A DNA stretch of 64,000 nt from Marasmius tenuissimus (GCA_029532415.1 JAQOTA010000028.1:62001-126000), one strand, 5' to 3'. Shown: positions 10,764-23,700, counted from the first letter of the stretch. The notes: generated from the letters alone by a model not told the origin. Numbers and translations: made by a program.

Positions 10764-13700
10764 GTTGGCACGGGTTTCGTGCGTGCGATGGAATCCTTCT
10801 CCTGTCCCTTAACTTCCTTCATTGATTCATGCAATATGCCTGTTCAAAGATCAATAGGAAACTCGAATCAGCGTCACGGGCGGAATGCTTTGGATCGCTA
10901 GTACGAACCTTCATGTTCTAGCTCAGATAGACGACGATGACCGACGTCGTCGACTCCAGCCTGGAGGACATTCTCATCGAATCCTAAGTGTTGTGTAAGA
11001 TCCGTGGTGGGTTGTTCATTGGTAGTAGTGGATGGTCTGTCATCCGGAAGTTTCATTGTTCTACGCTGTGGCATATCTGTCGGGCCTATATCCTGAGAAC
11101 TGTGATTGCCGGCGGATACCGTGGTGTCGTCCCTGAGATTGACAACCTCAGAACTTTGAATGCTCGATCCGCATCGTAAGACTAGACCGCATGGGTCAGA
11201 CGCCAAATCCGCTTCATGCTGTGGCATTTCGAGCGACCTTAAGGTCTGTGAGACTGAGGATATGGGGAACGTTGGTGATGTGTCGGTAAGCGCGATGTGT
11301 TCAGGTGGGAGGGGATGCAGCTGCTGGGTGCTCAAAGGTTCCTGAATGATTCGCCCATCTTCGGTCTCGTTCTTCTGACAGAGCTCATCCTAGGGATCGG
11401 GAATTCATCAAGAGTTGATGTAGTAAAAACAAGCTGGTAGCGCACCTGTCCTCCATGTACAAGGCGATTTTTGTCCCCTCCATCTTGCGTGCCATTGCCA
11501 AATCTCTGATGCTTGTTGGCAACGTGATCTGAGGTGGTGAGGTCGGCCTCCGAATTCACAAGAGCATCACCTATATGCTGTTATCAGGATCAGGACATTT
11601 ACAATGATGTATGCAACCCACCCGAGACGGGCATGTTCCTGCTGCAATGCGAATTGGAGGCTCCATTATTCTCATGCCGTTGGTTTTCCAGAAAATGGTT
11701 CGAGTTGATCTTGGCATCTGCTCCTGCGTCCGAATCGGTATCGGTGGGGCAATCTAGAACATGAGGATCGGGATGACCAGATGTGAGGACGAGCGGTTGT
11801 GGATAGCTGAGAAGCGAAAACTGACCTTCATCTACCACTTTGAATCGCTCCAAGTTGCTTATAGGGCGGAAAGCATAGACATCGTATCCAAAATGTCGAG
11901 CAAAGTCGGTAGTCGTTGGGTCGAAACCTCGGGGGACTAGATACTGATGAAGCAACTTATAGCGGTTGGTGGGCCAGGACGATGATTTGGAGTATTTGCT
12001 GTACGTGAGCGCAATGGGAATGCCGAGGGTATGGCAGTCATCGGGTGAGAGAGGAGGTTGGCCGCTTTCATGGAACGACCAGTAGTGGAAGAGAGAGTGC
12101 TTGCCATTGTCAGGCAAATGTGGATGGATGAAAAGGTAGATTGGCTGTCGCTGTTGGAGTTCAGAGGAGTTGGAGGAGTTGGAAAGGTTGCCAGAGCACC
12201 GCGAAAGGTTGCCCTCGCACGACACCTCAGGCACAACCAGGTCTGTGGAATGTCAAAAGGTGGAAATGGCAACAAGGAAAGAGACGTACTGAAAACACTG
12301 AGATCTCCTTCCAAGGATATTCCCAGGGCATGAAAAATACTCAACGCCGCTGACACCCAGGCTCTTCTTGCATCGCCATTCAATTGCAAATGGAGCCTCT
12401 GATTGTTGGAATCACCGAGTCGAAATCTACTCCAGTCAGTCGAAGGAAGTAGCGGAAAAGTTCAGATGAGCTCACCTGGTCCATCCATTTCCAAACAGCT
12501 TCCGCTCTACAAGATTGTCGCTCACACTTTGCCAGACATTATTTGCAACAGCGATGGGTGTGGGGGTGTCGGTCAAAGTGCAAAACACCGTCGGCTGACC
12601 CACTGATCCAGGCACATCTACGTCATACGAACTGTATATCCCAATATCTTCCACAACTGTGCGATCTGTCCTCTTCCTCTTCAAAGATGCCAAGTAGCGT
12701 ATCAGGACCTCCTCCTTGAGAAGTTCCGTAGTCGCGGCTGGGTTCACAATTAGTTTGCTCCATATTTCATGAAAACTACCTGAAGATGGCCCCATTGGAC
12801 CACGACAGAAGACTCCCTTTTTCGTATCCATCCACAGCCCGCCTATGCTCCAACAACAACCCAAATGAGCCTACGATGACTCTCAATCAACTTGGCACTC
12901 AATCTCGTCAATCTTGTACTCACCCCCAAACTTTCGATATAATACCGGCCCACGGCCCTTATATTCTTTGCAAAGACTTGCATGGGCACAAATTCTAAAG
13001 TATACTAGGAATCAGTTATGCTCCGCTGACGCGTATGAGACCGCTTACCGCCCAAGAAACTCAACAGTGGGATTTTGGACTGGCTGAGCGCAACGAGGTG
13101 GGCATTACTTCCGCTTCTGCTCGGCTTCACAATCAAGTTCTCGGCGCAACCAGAGGATATAAAACCTACAGATTCACCGAATAGTGCTGGAAGCCATGCT
13201 TCCATTCCTGCTCGCTTAGTTTAGTACAGGCTTCGAAGAAGTTTAAGAAGCGTTGAATCATACCTCGCGTATCAGGTCCTCCTCCTTGAGAAGGTCCATA
13301 ATCATGGCTGGGTTCTCAATTGGTTCGCCCCGCGTGACACTAAAACCCCTACCTAAAGATGGCCCCTCTGGACCACGACAGAAGACTCCCTTTCTCGTAT
13401 CCATCCACAGATCGCCTATGCTCCAATGACAACCCAAATCATCCTACGACGTCTCTCAATCAACTTGGTTCTCAATCTCGTCAATCTTGTACTCACCCCC
13501 AAACTTCGGATATAATACCAGCGCAAGCCCCTTATATTCTTTGCAAAGACTGCAGCGGGCACAAGTTCTAAAGTATACTAAGAATCAGTTATGCTCCGCT
13601 GACGCGTATGAGACCGCTCACCGCCCAAGAAAATCAACCGTGGGATTTTGGACCGGTTGAGCCCAAGGAGGTGGGCATGACTTGCGCTTCTGCTCGGCTT

Positions 13701-14308
13701 CACAATCAAGTTCTCGGCGGAACCAGAGGATATAAAACCTACAGATTCACCGAATGGCGTTGGAAGCCATGCTTCCATTCCTGATTGAATGGTTCAGTAC
13801 AGCTCCGAGCAGTTCAAGAAGGGTTGAATCATACCTCTGGAGCGCCCTGGCCTCGATAAGTCTCAACTGTGACTATTGTTCCCTTTTCATTTCCCGATAC
13901 AATTTCCCCAAGCCATACACTCTGTTCACAATCAAATACATGTCGATGCGTTTTCCGGTCCCATTTCTCAAGATTTTGTCGATGTATCATTCGAAGCAGC
14001 TGAATATCACCGCGCCTGTATTCTCCGTACTAGTAAATTCAACTTTTATAAGCCTGCAAAACCCCGAGAGACTCCCGATCATTACCCACCTGGTCGTACT
14101 CCGCCTCCTCCGCCTTGGTCCCTTGAATGTACCATCGTATTGGGCGGCTTTCCTGGGTTATCCTGTTGTTATTGTTGACAATAAGGCTCCCAGGCCCGTT
14201 ATTCACGTTTTGATCCCTCCCGATATGCACGAGTCGGATTTCAGAGCCGCCAGAACTTGGTTGGTCGTTGTCGGCAGAGGAGGAAGAAGTCGAAGCGGAA
14301 TAGGGCAT
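10736..14308 (-). CDS. Family A copy 2 (A2), internally duplicated and truncated by an element
   Basis: Exon 1 is 14308-14090 (73 codons) with the GRDQNVNNGPG motif. Exon 2 ends at 13835. The gene then has an extra module: exons 3-5 plus a shortened exon 6 (13443-13264, exactly 60 codons, ending LLKEEDLIRE). A second exon set follows, at 13207-13170, 13116-13049, 12994-12924 and 12870-12476. Phases stay consistent, so the protein gains about 119 residues. Later exons carry RQPIYLFIHPHLPD-type sequence, GFDPTTTDFARHFGYD and the linker word ELCQKNETEDGRI. Exon 12 runs into the element at 10763 and ends at a stop at 10736-10738, so the anchor exon (8544-8805) is lost. A single-base insertion at the exon 12 start would create a stop, but a downstream ACAG acceptor restores the frame. 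Function unknown. Confidence 0.75.
12696..13837. repeat. Two tandem ~572-bp units inside A2
   Basis: The units are about 12696-13266 and 13267-13837, shown by matching 12786-12998 with 13359-13571 and 13005-13205 with 13578-13778 (offset 573). Each unit holds exons 3, 4 and 5 plus the first part of exon 6. The junction joins GATACGC of exon 6 to GAG|GTATGATTC of the exon 2 donor, so a working donor follows the truncated exon 6. No other copy in the window has this duplication. Confidence 0.9.
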
Positions 14309-14351
14309 GGCGTGGACTCGGTAGCTGCTCAGAGTACTACGAGGTAATATC

Positions 14352-14360
14352 GATTATATA
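14352..14360 (-). promoter_or_regulatory. TATA-like motif upstream of A2
   Basis: TATATAATC on the minus strand lies about 45 nt before the A2 ATG. The same motif stands at the same place before A4 (30488-30496) and A6 (47873-47881), with one change before A5. Its position fits a core promoter with a short leader, but repeat conservation alone could also explain it. Confidence 0.4.
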
Positions 14361-16600
14361 TCCTTCTCGAAAGCCTCATGCTGTTCTGCATCAGGCACCC
14401 AAGTCAAAATTTTTATCGGTATGTTGAAACCGCATATTAACTGGCTGTAGAGCGCAAGTAAGTGGGCCATCACATCATTACACATAGTCGGAATGACCGC
14501 GGTTTCTCACGTGGAAGACATGAGTAAACTCAGTCGATGATCGAGGACCACAGGCAACTCACTCGTTGCGGGAATTCTCCTTAGTATCCCCACTCCCTCT
14601 AGCTCAAAGCTCGTCGCTTCCTACAGTATTGTCAACATCTGGTTGTAAGGAAAATGGTTCGAGCTCTCTCACCAAAACCTGAATGGGCATCAGAATCAAA
14701 CCTTCGACCACGACTTACTTTGTGGAATGAAATTCAAGCTGTCTATTAGCTCCACTTCAAATATGACCGGGCGATAGAAACACACCTGATCCACCCCTCC
14801 AATGAATGAGTAGAAGAATCCAGAACATATGATTCGATCAAGACCAGTTCCCGGCAGGAACAGTTTGAACGTTCGAGGAAAAAATAGCAAGCTCAGAGCT
14901 GCGTCAGATTGTAAACACGCGGTGGTCGGCCATAGTGAGTCTGTGCCTCTCTTGCCACTCATGACGACTCGGTGTACACTGTTGAGGTTATGTTTCATCG
15001 AAATCGCCCAAGAAAAGACACAAAAACCGACCTTCAGCCACCGATAGCCTTGACAGTCTTTCCCGAAACCGACTCGTAAATCAATGAGTCGTTCTAGAGC
15101 TTGCCTTGAGGCCGCCTGTGTGTGTGGCTATTTTTGTGAACATCTGATCTTGGAAGACGCGAGGCTTATGTTGACCCTTTGCCCAGGTCGCAGGGATCGG
15201 TAAGGTCGGTTTTCTATGTCGACCTCTTTCGTGAAGGCAACGGTTTGTGCGCGCCTCAAGGGAGCAAAGACGAAAGTTGCATACGTAGTGAGTCGACGAT
15301 CTCCCATTCGAGTGGATGAGCGTGAGTGATAGATTGAGCCGAGGTATACGCGCATACGTTCAGAGGGACACATGGCGAGTTGTGATCCCCGCCGTATAGC
15401 GGGCCATTAGTACAGGTCTGCCAGTGCAAGACCCATAGTAGCGGCTCAAGAAATCGCAGACTTGGGCACTCTTCAATAACCTTCCGAGAAATTTGTCGAG
15501 CTGTGAAAGCGTAGCGGCGAACTACACTGATCCGAAGTCACGCTATTCCATCGAGGAGGTCAGTCTATAATGAGCAATGATGTCAAGGTCGCACTCACGT
15601 ACACCATTTTCTGTTAGGACACCTCTCCGAGTCATTAGCAACCAGCAATCGACACTCTGGAGCCTGGGAATGAGAACATCAAGTCCCATCGGTCAGTTGG
15701 GATCAGGATTTGCAAGACATCTCTCGGACTGGGGAAGCAAGTTCGTGAGCAGACTATCCCATCTGCGGGTTCTCAAGCCCGGGTCTGGGGAGTGAATGTA
15801 CTCGAGTCGTACCGGAGACGAATACGAGCATCTTCGATCCAAACGACCGTATTTCCCAGTGATGCTTTTGGTATTCGCCAGTAGCTTCTGCCTGATAACT
15901 GGAGGCAGCAATCGCCAAAGGGTCTCAAATCGGATATCCTTCGAGTTGATGCCGATGCCGATGCACCCTCGTATGGTTCGTCGATTTTGCTGAGTTCGAG
16001 TTTCTGCGGGAGAGATTGTGAGTAATCGTCGTCGAGAGGTCGCAGGAAGGACAAGTAACCGACATCAGAACAAATACCAGAGGACTATTGTGAAATACGC
16101 GCCAGAAAATGGCTGGAATTCAGTTTGTTGGGTCGAGCCCATTTGGAAAGGAACTGAAGTGAGTCTCAGATAGGCCTACATCAAGGTAGAGATCCACGAA
16201 ATCAGCCAGTGATCTTAATGAAAACCTAGTATGGACCATGGTAGGCGTTCCGGACAACAAGCGAATCAGCTTTGTCAGCGGCCGTCGCGTTGAGCCGAGG
16301 AGGTTACCCGTGGGAAGTACCATAATCTCTCTTGTTGACTCTCACCATGCACGATTCGGATAGTCTTGCTGCTTTCCCTTTCAACCCACGACAGATACCT
16401 TGACCAGCGATGCGCTAATACCCTACCTGGATATTCACCACTCAACCCAAAGCAAGATCAAGTGGCGGAGGAAGAAAACCAAGTCGCAACTTCAAGTCGT
16501 CAACCGCAGCTTCGTTCATGATAAATTCAACATTTGTGACGCAGTCATAGTTGAAGCGGGAGTTGTAGTAAAGCGAAGGAGGCCAGGATAATGCTACTGA
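14361..16600 (-). pseudogene. Decayed family B copy 2
   Basis: This is a minus-strand gene relic upstream of A2, with close copies upstream of A4, A5 and A6. Recurring words on the minus strand include VFAPLRRAQTVAFTKEV and SLRPGQRVN (15128-15373), GFFYSFIGGVDQVCFYRPV (near 14800) and LPQKLELSKI (near 16000). A hydrophobic run near 16050 suggests a membrane protein. Adjacent words fall in different frames with stops between, and I could not assemble a complete splice chain, so I treat it as decayed. I do not recognise the family. Confidence 0.45.
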
Positions 16601-18440
16601 TTGCCAGAGTCACGTACGTTCTCTGAACGATTTTCCTGCTACTGTTCCCGCTCATAATAGGCTTGCTGAAGGCCCTAACCGTTCATTTGGAGACAATAAT
16701 AGACGAGACTGAGGGAAACGTCAAGAAAAACGAAGTGGAAGCGACGTCGAAACACATGCGGCAGAGGACTCGGATTGGTGGATTCGTCGACGAGGGCATC
16801 CCGTTCAGATGATTTAAAGGCTGTGGAAAATATTGTCCACGTGTATGGGGAGGCTTATCTTGAACGGCCTCGGAATACTCATGCTGCTGCTCTACGCCCC
16901 CAAATTACCCATCAAGTCGAATAATCTACTAGGTTCGTCCCCTGGTCGCCCACAGAAGACAAAATTTGGAGGTTTCAAGCGGATATGAAGCCGAGCGCGA
17001 TCGGGTGTATGAATTGGGGCCATCATCTCTAGAAGGGTAGATTCGACGGTCTGGCTTGGATATAACCCCGGAGGTGAGTTATTCGCGAGTTTGCTTGTAG
17101 GAAACGATTGCTAACGACGGGACTGGTTATGACACCAGATACTACATGTGTCTAGGAAGGTTTATGAGCTCCATAGACTGCTGGGAGGATTTCATCTGGT
17201 CGTGACTCCGACGATAGACGCCAAATTATGGCTGCAACCTGTGACTCACATCGTGGTGAACAGGACTCGAAATAAAATGCGTAAGATGGCTCTACAAGGC
17301 AGCTCGTCTTGTCATCTTTTCTTGTCGGAATGAATATGGTTCGGTGGATGGAGAGCTGTAAAGACTGGACAATGAAGGCTCCATGTCATTGTTGGACCTC
17401 GAAGACGACGTCTACGGGGAATACTCAAAGGTTGGAGGTGTAACAAAAGTCGTTGTCTGCGGTGTAAGTGACTCCGCTATGCCTCTTCGAAGCATTTATA
17501 ATTAATTGTCAGTGTCATCCCGACTTTGGACAAGGATCGGACGTGGGTCATCGCTCGAACTCACGGATACGGCTCAGATTACCGCGAAGAATAAAGCGGT
17601 TTTGCAGTAAAAATCAGTGAGTAAACATCACAAACCCATGTCCTATCGCTCACTGGTCTGGCATCGACTCGGTCTGGTATAACACCCTCGACCTTACTGT
17701 AGTCACCGTCGGTGATTCATTCTCGGTTTCATCGGCGGGTGGGACTCTAACGCTACGCTCGGTTGCCGCAACGTCAGAAGTGTCATGAATGTGAGTGTAC
17801 TCGACCGACCCAGCTCATTTGCTGATACTCACAGTCCTTTCATTCGACTAGATCCTCCAGAGTTGCACGAGGTTACTGAGCTCACTAGGGAGGCCCTCAC
17901 ATTGTCAAGCCTAACAGTGGTAGCTTGTTCTCGTAGCGGACGAGCCTCTGGCCTCAGGACGATTAAGGTAGAAGGGCAGAGAGTATTTGGGATCTGAGAG
18001 CCTTGATTCCCGTACTACTGAAAACCGCTGTACGTGGGATCTTTAAGGATGCCGGACGTACTTCGAGGGAGCTAAGGGTTGATGCATATCATAACGATTG
18101 CCCGGTCCTTGACTCTAGGTTTGGTGTATTTCGCCCCTAGCACAAGACACGAAAATAGGAACTCACTGATCTGAAATTCTGAATGATTGTGATTGAAATA
18201 GACATGATTGCGCTGAGCCGGTTTCGAGTTCATTTAACCTCTTGTTTGAATGCCTGCCAGTCTGTACCGCTGATATATATCAGCAACTATGGCTCGACAG
18301 TTTCTCGTGGTCAGCGAGGCCGAGCTACAGCCAAGAGTGTGTACCTCAAAGTCCATAATACTGACTACCAGTCGCTCGAAATCCGAATATATGCAATCAG
18401 CCACCGAATTGGAACTGTGATCTCGACGGTCGGCACGTAA
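16601..18440 (+). repeat. Region C copy 2, decayed and unidentified
   Basis: This is closely matched by 40490-42330. Short plus-strand frames persist, for example KVYELHRLLGGFHLVVTPTI (from 17148), FIRLDPPELHEVTELTREAL (from 17840) and an 85-codon frame from 18183. Each ends after fewer than about 100 codons, and neighbouring frames do not join by obvious splice sites. These are probably exon remnants of a former plus-strand gene. I cannot name it. Confidence 0.4.
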
Positions 18441-18961
18441 ACCCTACAAAACTACATTTTAGCGCCCTCGTGTCGTGAATCGTGACGCTCGGGCCCCCTT
18501 CAGACCTCCGAGTTGCAGGAGAAATCCAGTCATTTATTGCTGAATCTTACCCGACCCGTCTCAGGTATAAATTGGGCCCTGCAGTTCGTCTGACAAGGAC
18601 ATTTTTTCTTAGGAGTGAGAAGACCCACCTTTCTTGAATCCGTGAAACCTCAAAATTCGCCCACCTGATCGCCCTGGAAGTTGTTCTCATCTCATTCAAT
18701 CTATCACGCTGCGCCCGACAGACACAGATATCCTAATGTTCAATTTCATTCCGACTCAGACTTGAGCGAATCAGATACAGGTATCAAAGGTGGAAGGTCG
18801 CGCGAAAACCATGTTGAACATACTGTAAGACATACCTCTGCCCGTCCTAACGATAGGACAGCTGGTCTGGTAACCTCTTCGATCTTGCTCTACTCGTTTG
18901 AAAACGGCCCGCGACGAGTAACCGACGTATCGAATCAATTTCTAACAACTAAATAACCATA
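18441..18961. other. Intergenic stretch between C2 and A9a
   Basis: It contains a 91-codon plus-strand frame (18681-18956) that is identical in the duplicate at 42569-42844. Its preservation is explained by the recent duplication and does not show that it is a gene. Nothing else is recognised. Confidence 0.3.
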
Positions 18962-20340
18962 TCACCGGGAAATGACCATACAACCTACGACTCTATACGA
19001 TCGACAACCGTCCGAAAACAACACACAACTTATCGACGTCGGGTCGAATTGAGCTCGAAATACCCACTCCATCTCCGTTATGGTAGACTGATCTTCTCTC
19101 GTATCATTGTCTAAGTAGGCCGATGTCAGTAATAGACCATGCTAAACAACGACCATCGCATCACTCACTCTTCATATTGATGTTAGGACTTGAATCGACG
19201 TATTGGAGTAGATTTCGCACTCTCGGATATTGGTGATACCCATACTGCTTGTGAAGCCAATACTGTGGTCTCCCGGGAGGGTATAAGAATTATGGACGTT
19301 GTTGCCGTTGTCCTCAGGGATACCCGACCTACTCCATTGAAGTGGTAATGTAGGTTTCAGAGAAGAGATCACAGTCGCCTGAGCGCGCTCTGGCTCGATC
19401 CCTATCCTTTGGTGGGGGGATGAGGCGCTTGACGGCTGATTCGTGCAATCAATCTTGAACGACATGTCCATTGGGGTGTGGCTCGGAAGAATGGAGGAGA
19501 AAGTCGAGTGCTGGTTGGGATGGGCAATGGAATGGTCGGCGTGGTGGACCGCCGAATTACTTACATTCAATACTGAGCCATAGCTGATGGATATTATTAT
19601 AGACTCCTCAAGGAACAAATTTCTGTCGGAATGTATGTCGGGTTCCTTCACATGCTGTTTATTCATGGTGTTGTCGTCACCGTGAGGAATATCCTACGGT
19701 GGTGAAATCATTCAGACGATCAAGATAACAGATAGACTGGTGACGCACCTGCGCTGCATGTGCCTGACAGCACTCTGTCTCTTCTATTGTCCCAGCCCCC
19801 CGAAGCTTCTCGTCAACATAATCAGAGGTTACGAAGTTGAAACGTTGACTTCTAGGCCCACGACAGCAACCCCTAGGTTGTTATGAGTGCTTGAACATAG
19901 ACGACAAGATACGCAACCCACCTAAGGTCGAGGCTGCGGAATTTTCAAGCCTGTGTATGAGCGAAGATCGCGCGGCGTTGACGGTAGAACGCGAGTTATC
20001 ACTGGCCAAGGAGCCTAAATATGAGATTCAGGGGGACCGAAACCTAGTCAAGAGTGTTAATGGGCAGCTAAGCAGGAAAAACGCACCTTCATCTAGCATC
20101 TCAAGTCGATCCGAGTCGTTTGAAGGGTGGAAGGCATAGCTTTTGAGTCCGAGACGTCGAGCAAAGTCAACGGTTATTGGGTCGAAACCTTGGAGGACTT
20201 GATACTGGTGCAGCAACTTATAGCGATCGGTGGACCAGCAATATGATATCGGATATGATGATTGAGTTGACGATTGCTCGGGATATTTGCTGTATGTCAA
20301 AGCTTTGCTTCCTGGCTTGGGAGTCGCGGTGTGGCCGTTA
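18962..20340 (-). pseudogene. Truncated family A copy A9a (C-terminal half)
   Basis: Homology to exon 8 begins near 20310 (LTYSKYPEQSS...STDRYKLLHQYQVLQGFDP) and continues to the GTGCGT donor after MLDEG. Exons 1-7 are missing. Downstream exons are open: a short one near 19922-20027, a linker exon near 19700-19830, and a long one at 19172-19690 starting DIPHGDDN. The last exon ends CMVISR-stop at 18962-18964. The join between the two short exons does not keep frame in my reading, which supports decay. The last exon resembles the final exon of A8 rather than the Trp-rich anchor. Upstream of the break, the open reading runs into sequence also found beside C1 and C4. Confidence 0.6.
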
Positions 20341-20705
20341 CCGCTAACTCCAGTCCATGGGCACTCATTAATAGGACGATCTTGAATCGAAACTGAACCT
20401 CACATCTTATTTGTGACCTCCTTCACAAACACAGAGAAGTTGAACCATAACCCAAGTTCTCGTTCCCAAACGTTATGCCTAATTATAGTATTTCAGGACT
20501 CTGATGCGACACTGGCGAGCACAAAGCTCTGATTACTACCCCGTTTCCTTACAAGTTCGATCCGCCCCAAATATTCAGGACAAAACCACCTGTAAGATGC
20601 GAGCCGACGGGTGAATATCAAATCCAAGATTACAATAAACAATCTCCATTAACTGGTAATCGAAGTAGGATACGGCCAGTCCAACCTGTTCTAATAAACT
20701 CGTAG
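20341..20705. other. 3' flank of A3, shared with other A genes
   Basis: Near-identical to 44229-44585 and similar to 8241-8543 and 34700-35012. Probably 3' untranslated or terminator DNA of A3. No gene is seen. A shadow frame inside the flank and anchor exon is hydrophobic but out of register with the splice model. Confidence 0.45.
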
Positions 20706-23700
20706 TTATCGTGGCGAGAGCGAAAGCACGCGGTAGACCCAGAACACGCCCGAAAGCCACTGCATAGATAGCAAAAACAAACACCAAAACACGATAATGC
20801 AATCGAATACCAACCACCATGTCGCTAGGAAGGAGTGTTTCTGGATGCGACTGGTCGTATCGACACCACCGTCTGTAGGATCGTGAGAATCAGGTTAGAA
20901 CCATTCAATGCACATCGAACATGGAGAAGATAGATGAATACGAACCGAGGTTGCTACCAGAGTCGGTTGGCATGGGTTTCGTGCGTGCGATGGAATCCTT
21001 CTCCTGTACCTTGATTTCCTCCGTAGATTCATACAATGTACCTGTTCGAAGATCGATGGAAACTAGAATCAGCATCGCAGGTGAAATGATTTGCAATGCT
21101 AGTACGGACCTTCATGTTCCACCTCAAAAAGACGATTATGACCCACGTCGCCAAGTTCAGCCTGGAAGACGTTCTCGTCGGATCCAAAGCAGTGTGTAAG
21201 ATCGGTAGTGGGCTGTTCGTTGGCAGAGGTGAACAGCTTAACATCCAGGAGTTCCGTTGTCGTAGGCTGTGGCATATCTGTCGGGTTCATATCCTGAGAG
21301 CTGTGATTGCCGGCGGATACGGTGGTGTCGTCACTGAGATTGATAATCTCAGAACTTTGAGTGCTCGAACCGCGTCGTAAGACTAGATCGCGTGGGTGAG
21401 AGGCCGGATTTGATCCATGCTCTGGCATCTCGAGCAACCTTAAAGTCTGTGAAACTGAAGAGATGGGGAACGTTGGTATTGTGTCGGTAAGCGCGATGTG
21501 TTCAGGTTGGAGGGGATGCAGCTGCTGGGTGCTCGAAGGTCCCTCAATGATTCGCCCATTTTCAGTTTTGTTCTTCTGAAAAAGATCATCCTGGAGGACA
21601 CGGAATTCATCAGGAGTCGAAGTAGTAAGAGCAGGCTGGTAGCGCACCTGTTCTGCATGTACAAGGCGATTTTCGTGCCCTCTATCTTGCGTGCCATATC
21701 TCTTGGGCTTATTGGCAACAACTTGTGAGGTGGTGAGGCCGGCTTCCAAATTCACAAGAGAATCGCCTATGTCCCTCTATCAGGATCAGGACATTGACAG
21801 CGATGTAAGTAACCCACCTGGAACGGGTTCATTGCTACTGCAATGCGAGGTCGAGGCTCCATTATTCTCATGCCGTTGGTCTTTCAAAAAATGGTTCAAG
21901 TCGATATTGGGATCTGTTTCTGCGTCCGAGTCGGTTTCGGTGGGACAACCTAGAGCATGAGGATCGGGATGACCAAATTTGAGGACGAGCAGTTGTAAAT
22001 AGATGAGAAGTGAAAACTCACCTTCATCTACCACTTCAAATCGATCGGAGTTGTTTATAGGGCGAAAAGCGTAGTCATCGTATTCGAGATGTCGAGCAAA
22101 GTCGGTTGTTGTCGGATCGAAACCTCGGGGGACTAGATACTGATGAAGCAACTTATAGCGGTTGGTGGGCCAGGACGATGATATGAAGGATTTCCTGCAC
22201 TGGAGCTTAGTGGGGAGTCCGAGGGTATGACAGATTTCAGGTGTGAGAGGAGGTTGGCCGCTTTCGTGGAACGACCAGTAATGGAAGGAAGTCGTAGTAT
22301 ACCAGCGTCCGTCAGGCAGCAAGTTGGAAAGAGGAGGTGGATGGATGAAAAGGTAGATTGGTTGTCGCTGTCGGAGTTCAGAGGAGTCGGAGGAGTCGGA
22401 AAGGTTGCCAAAGCACGCCACCCAGGGCACGACCAGGTCTGTGCAATGTCAAAAGGTGGAAATGGAAACAAGGGAAGAGACGTACTGTAAACACTGAGAT
22501 CTCCTTCCAAGGATATTCCCAGGGCATGAAAAATACTCAACGCCGCTGACACCCAGGCTTCTCTTGCATCGTCATTCAATTGCAAATAGAGCGTCCGTTG
22601 GCTGAAATTACCGAGTCGAAATCTACTCCAGTCAGTCGAAGGAAGTAGCGAAAAAGTTCAGATGAGCTCACCTAGTCCATCCATCTCCCAACTGCTTTTG
22701 CTCTACGAGATTGTCGCGGCCCAGATTCTCCCAGACCCAGACATTATTCGCAACAGCGATGGGGGTGTCAGTCAAAGTGCAAAACACCGTCGGCCGATCA
22801 ACTGATCCAGGCACATCTACGTCATACGGACGTTCTAAGCCAATTTCATCCAAAACTTCGCGATCTATCCCCTTCTTCTTCAAAGATGCCAAGTAGCGTA
22901 TCAGGACCTCCTCCTTGAGAAGCTCCGTAGTCGCGGGTGGCTTCTCAATTCGGGCGCTCTTTACAACAACCAAAATATCTGCTTCTGGCCCCATTGGACC
23001 ACGACAGAAGACTCCCTTTCTCATATCCATCCACAGTCCGCCTTTGATCACACCACAACCCAAATCATCCTACGACGTCTCTCAATCAACTTGGTTCTCA
23101 ATCTCGTCAATCTTGTAACTCACCCGCAAACTACTGAGATAATACTGGCCCAATTTCCATATATTCTTTGCAAAGACTGCAAAGGGCACAAGTTCTAAAG
23201 TATACTAGGAATCAGTTATGCTTCACTGACGTGTATGAGACCGCTTACCGCCCAAGAAAATCAACAGTGGGATTTTGGACCGGTTGAGCCCAACGAGGTG
23301 CGCATTATGTGCGCTTCTGCTCGGCTTCACGATCAAGTTCTCAGCGCAACCAGAGGATATAAAACCTACAGATTCACCGAATAGCGCTGGAAGCCGTGCT
23401 TCCATTCCTGCTTGAATGGTTCAGTACAGCTCCGAGTAGTTCAAGAAGGGTTGAATCATACCTCTGGAGCGCCCTGGCCTTGATAGGACTCAACGGTGAC
23501 TATTGTCCCCTTCTCATTTCCCGACACAATTTCCCCTAGCCAGATGCTGTGTTCACAATCAATTGGAACAAATCGACGCGTTTCCTGGTCCCATTTCTCA
23601 AGATTTTGTCGATGTATCATTCGAAGCGGCCGAATATCACCACGCCTGTATTCCCCATACTAGTAAATTCAACTTTCATAAGTCTACAAAACCTAGAGAG

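Larger units (their letters stand above)
14090..20870. repeat. Segmental duplication, left copy
   Basis: The block running from A2 exon 1 through B2, C2 and A9a to the 3' end of A3 recurs at about 37999-44760. The offset is 23,888 between about 17700 and 20350 and shifts by a few to about 20 bases elsewhere through small indels. The A9a portion (18450-20300) looks identical to its partner where I compared it; B and C differ at scattered sites. The outer limits are approximate, because the flanking A genes are paralogous anyway. Confidence 0.85.

Noticed and set aside
13754..14347. Plus-strand ORFs of 192-197 codons recurring at 13754, 29890, 37678 and 47290
   Set aside because: They are antisense to exons 1-3 of A2, A4, A5 and A6 and span the introns. 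They recur only because the exons are conserved, and A7 and A1 do not keep them.
20575..20820. Hydrophobic minus-strand ORF (VFVFAIYAVAFGRVLGLPRA), also at 8425 and 44470
   Set aside because: It is one frame off the last exon of A3. The spliced frame gives TWWLVFDCIIVFWC and a stop with all phases matching, and A7 supports that frame.
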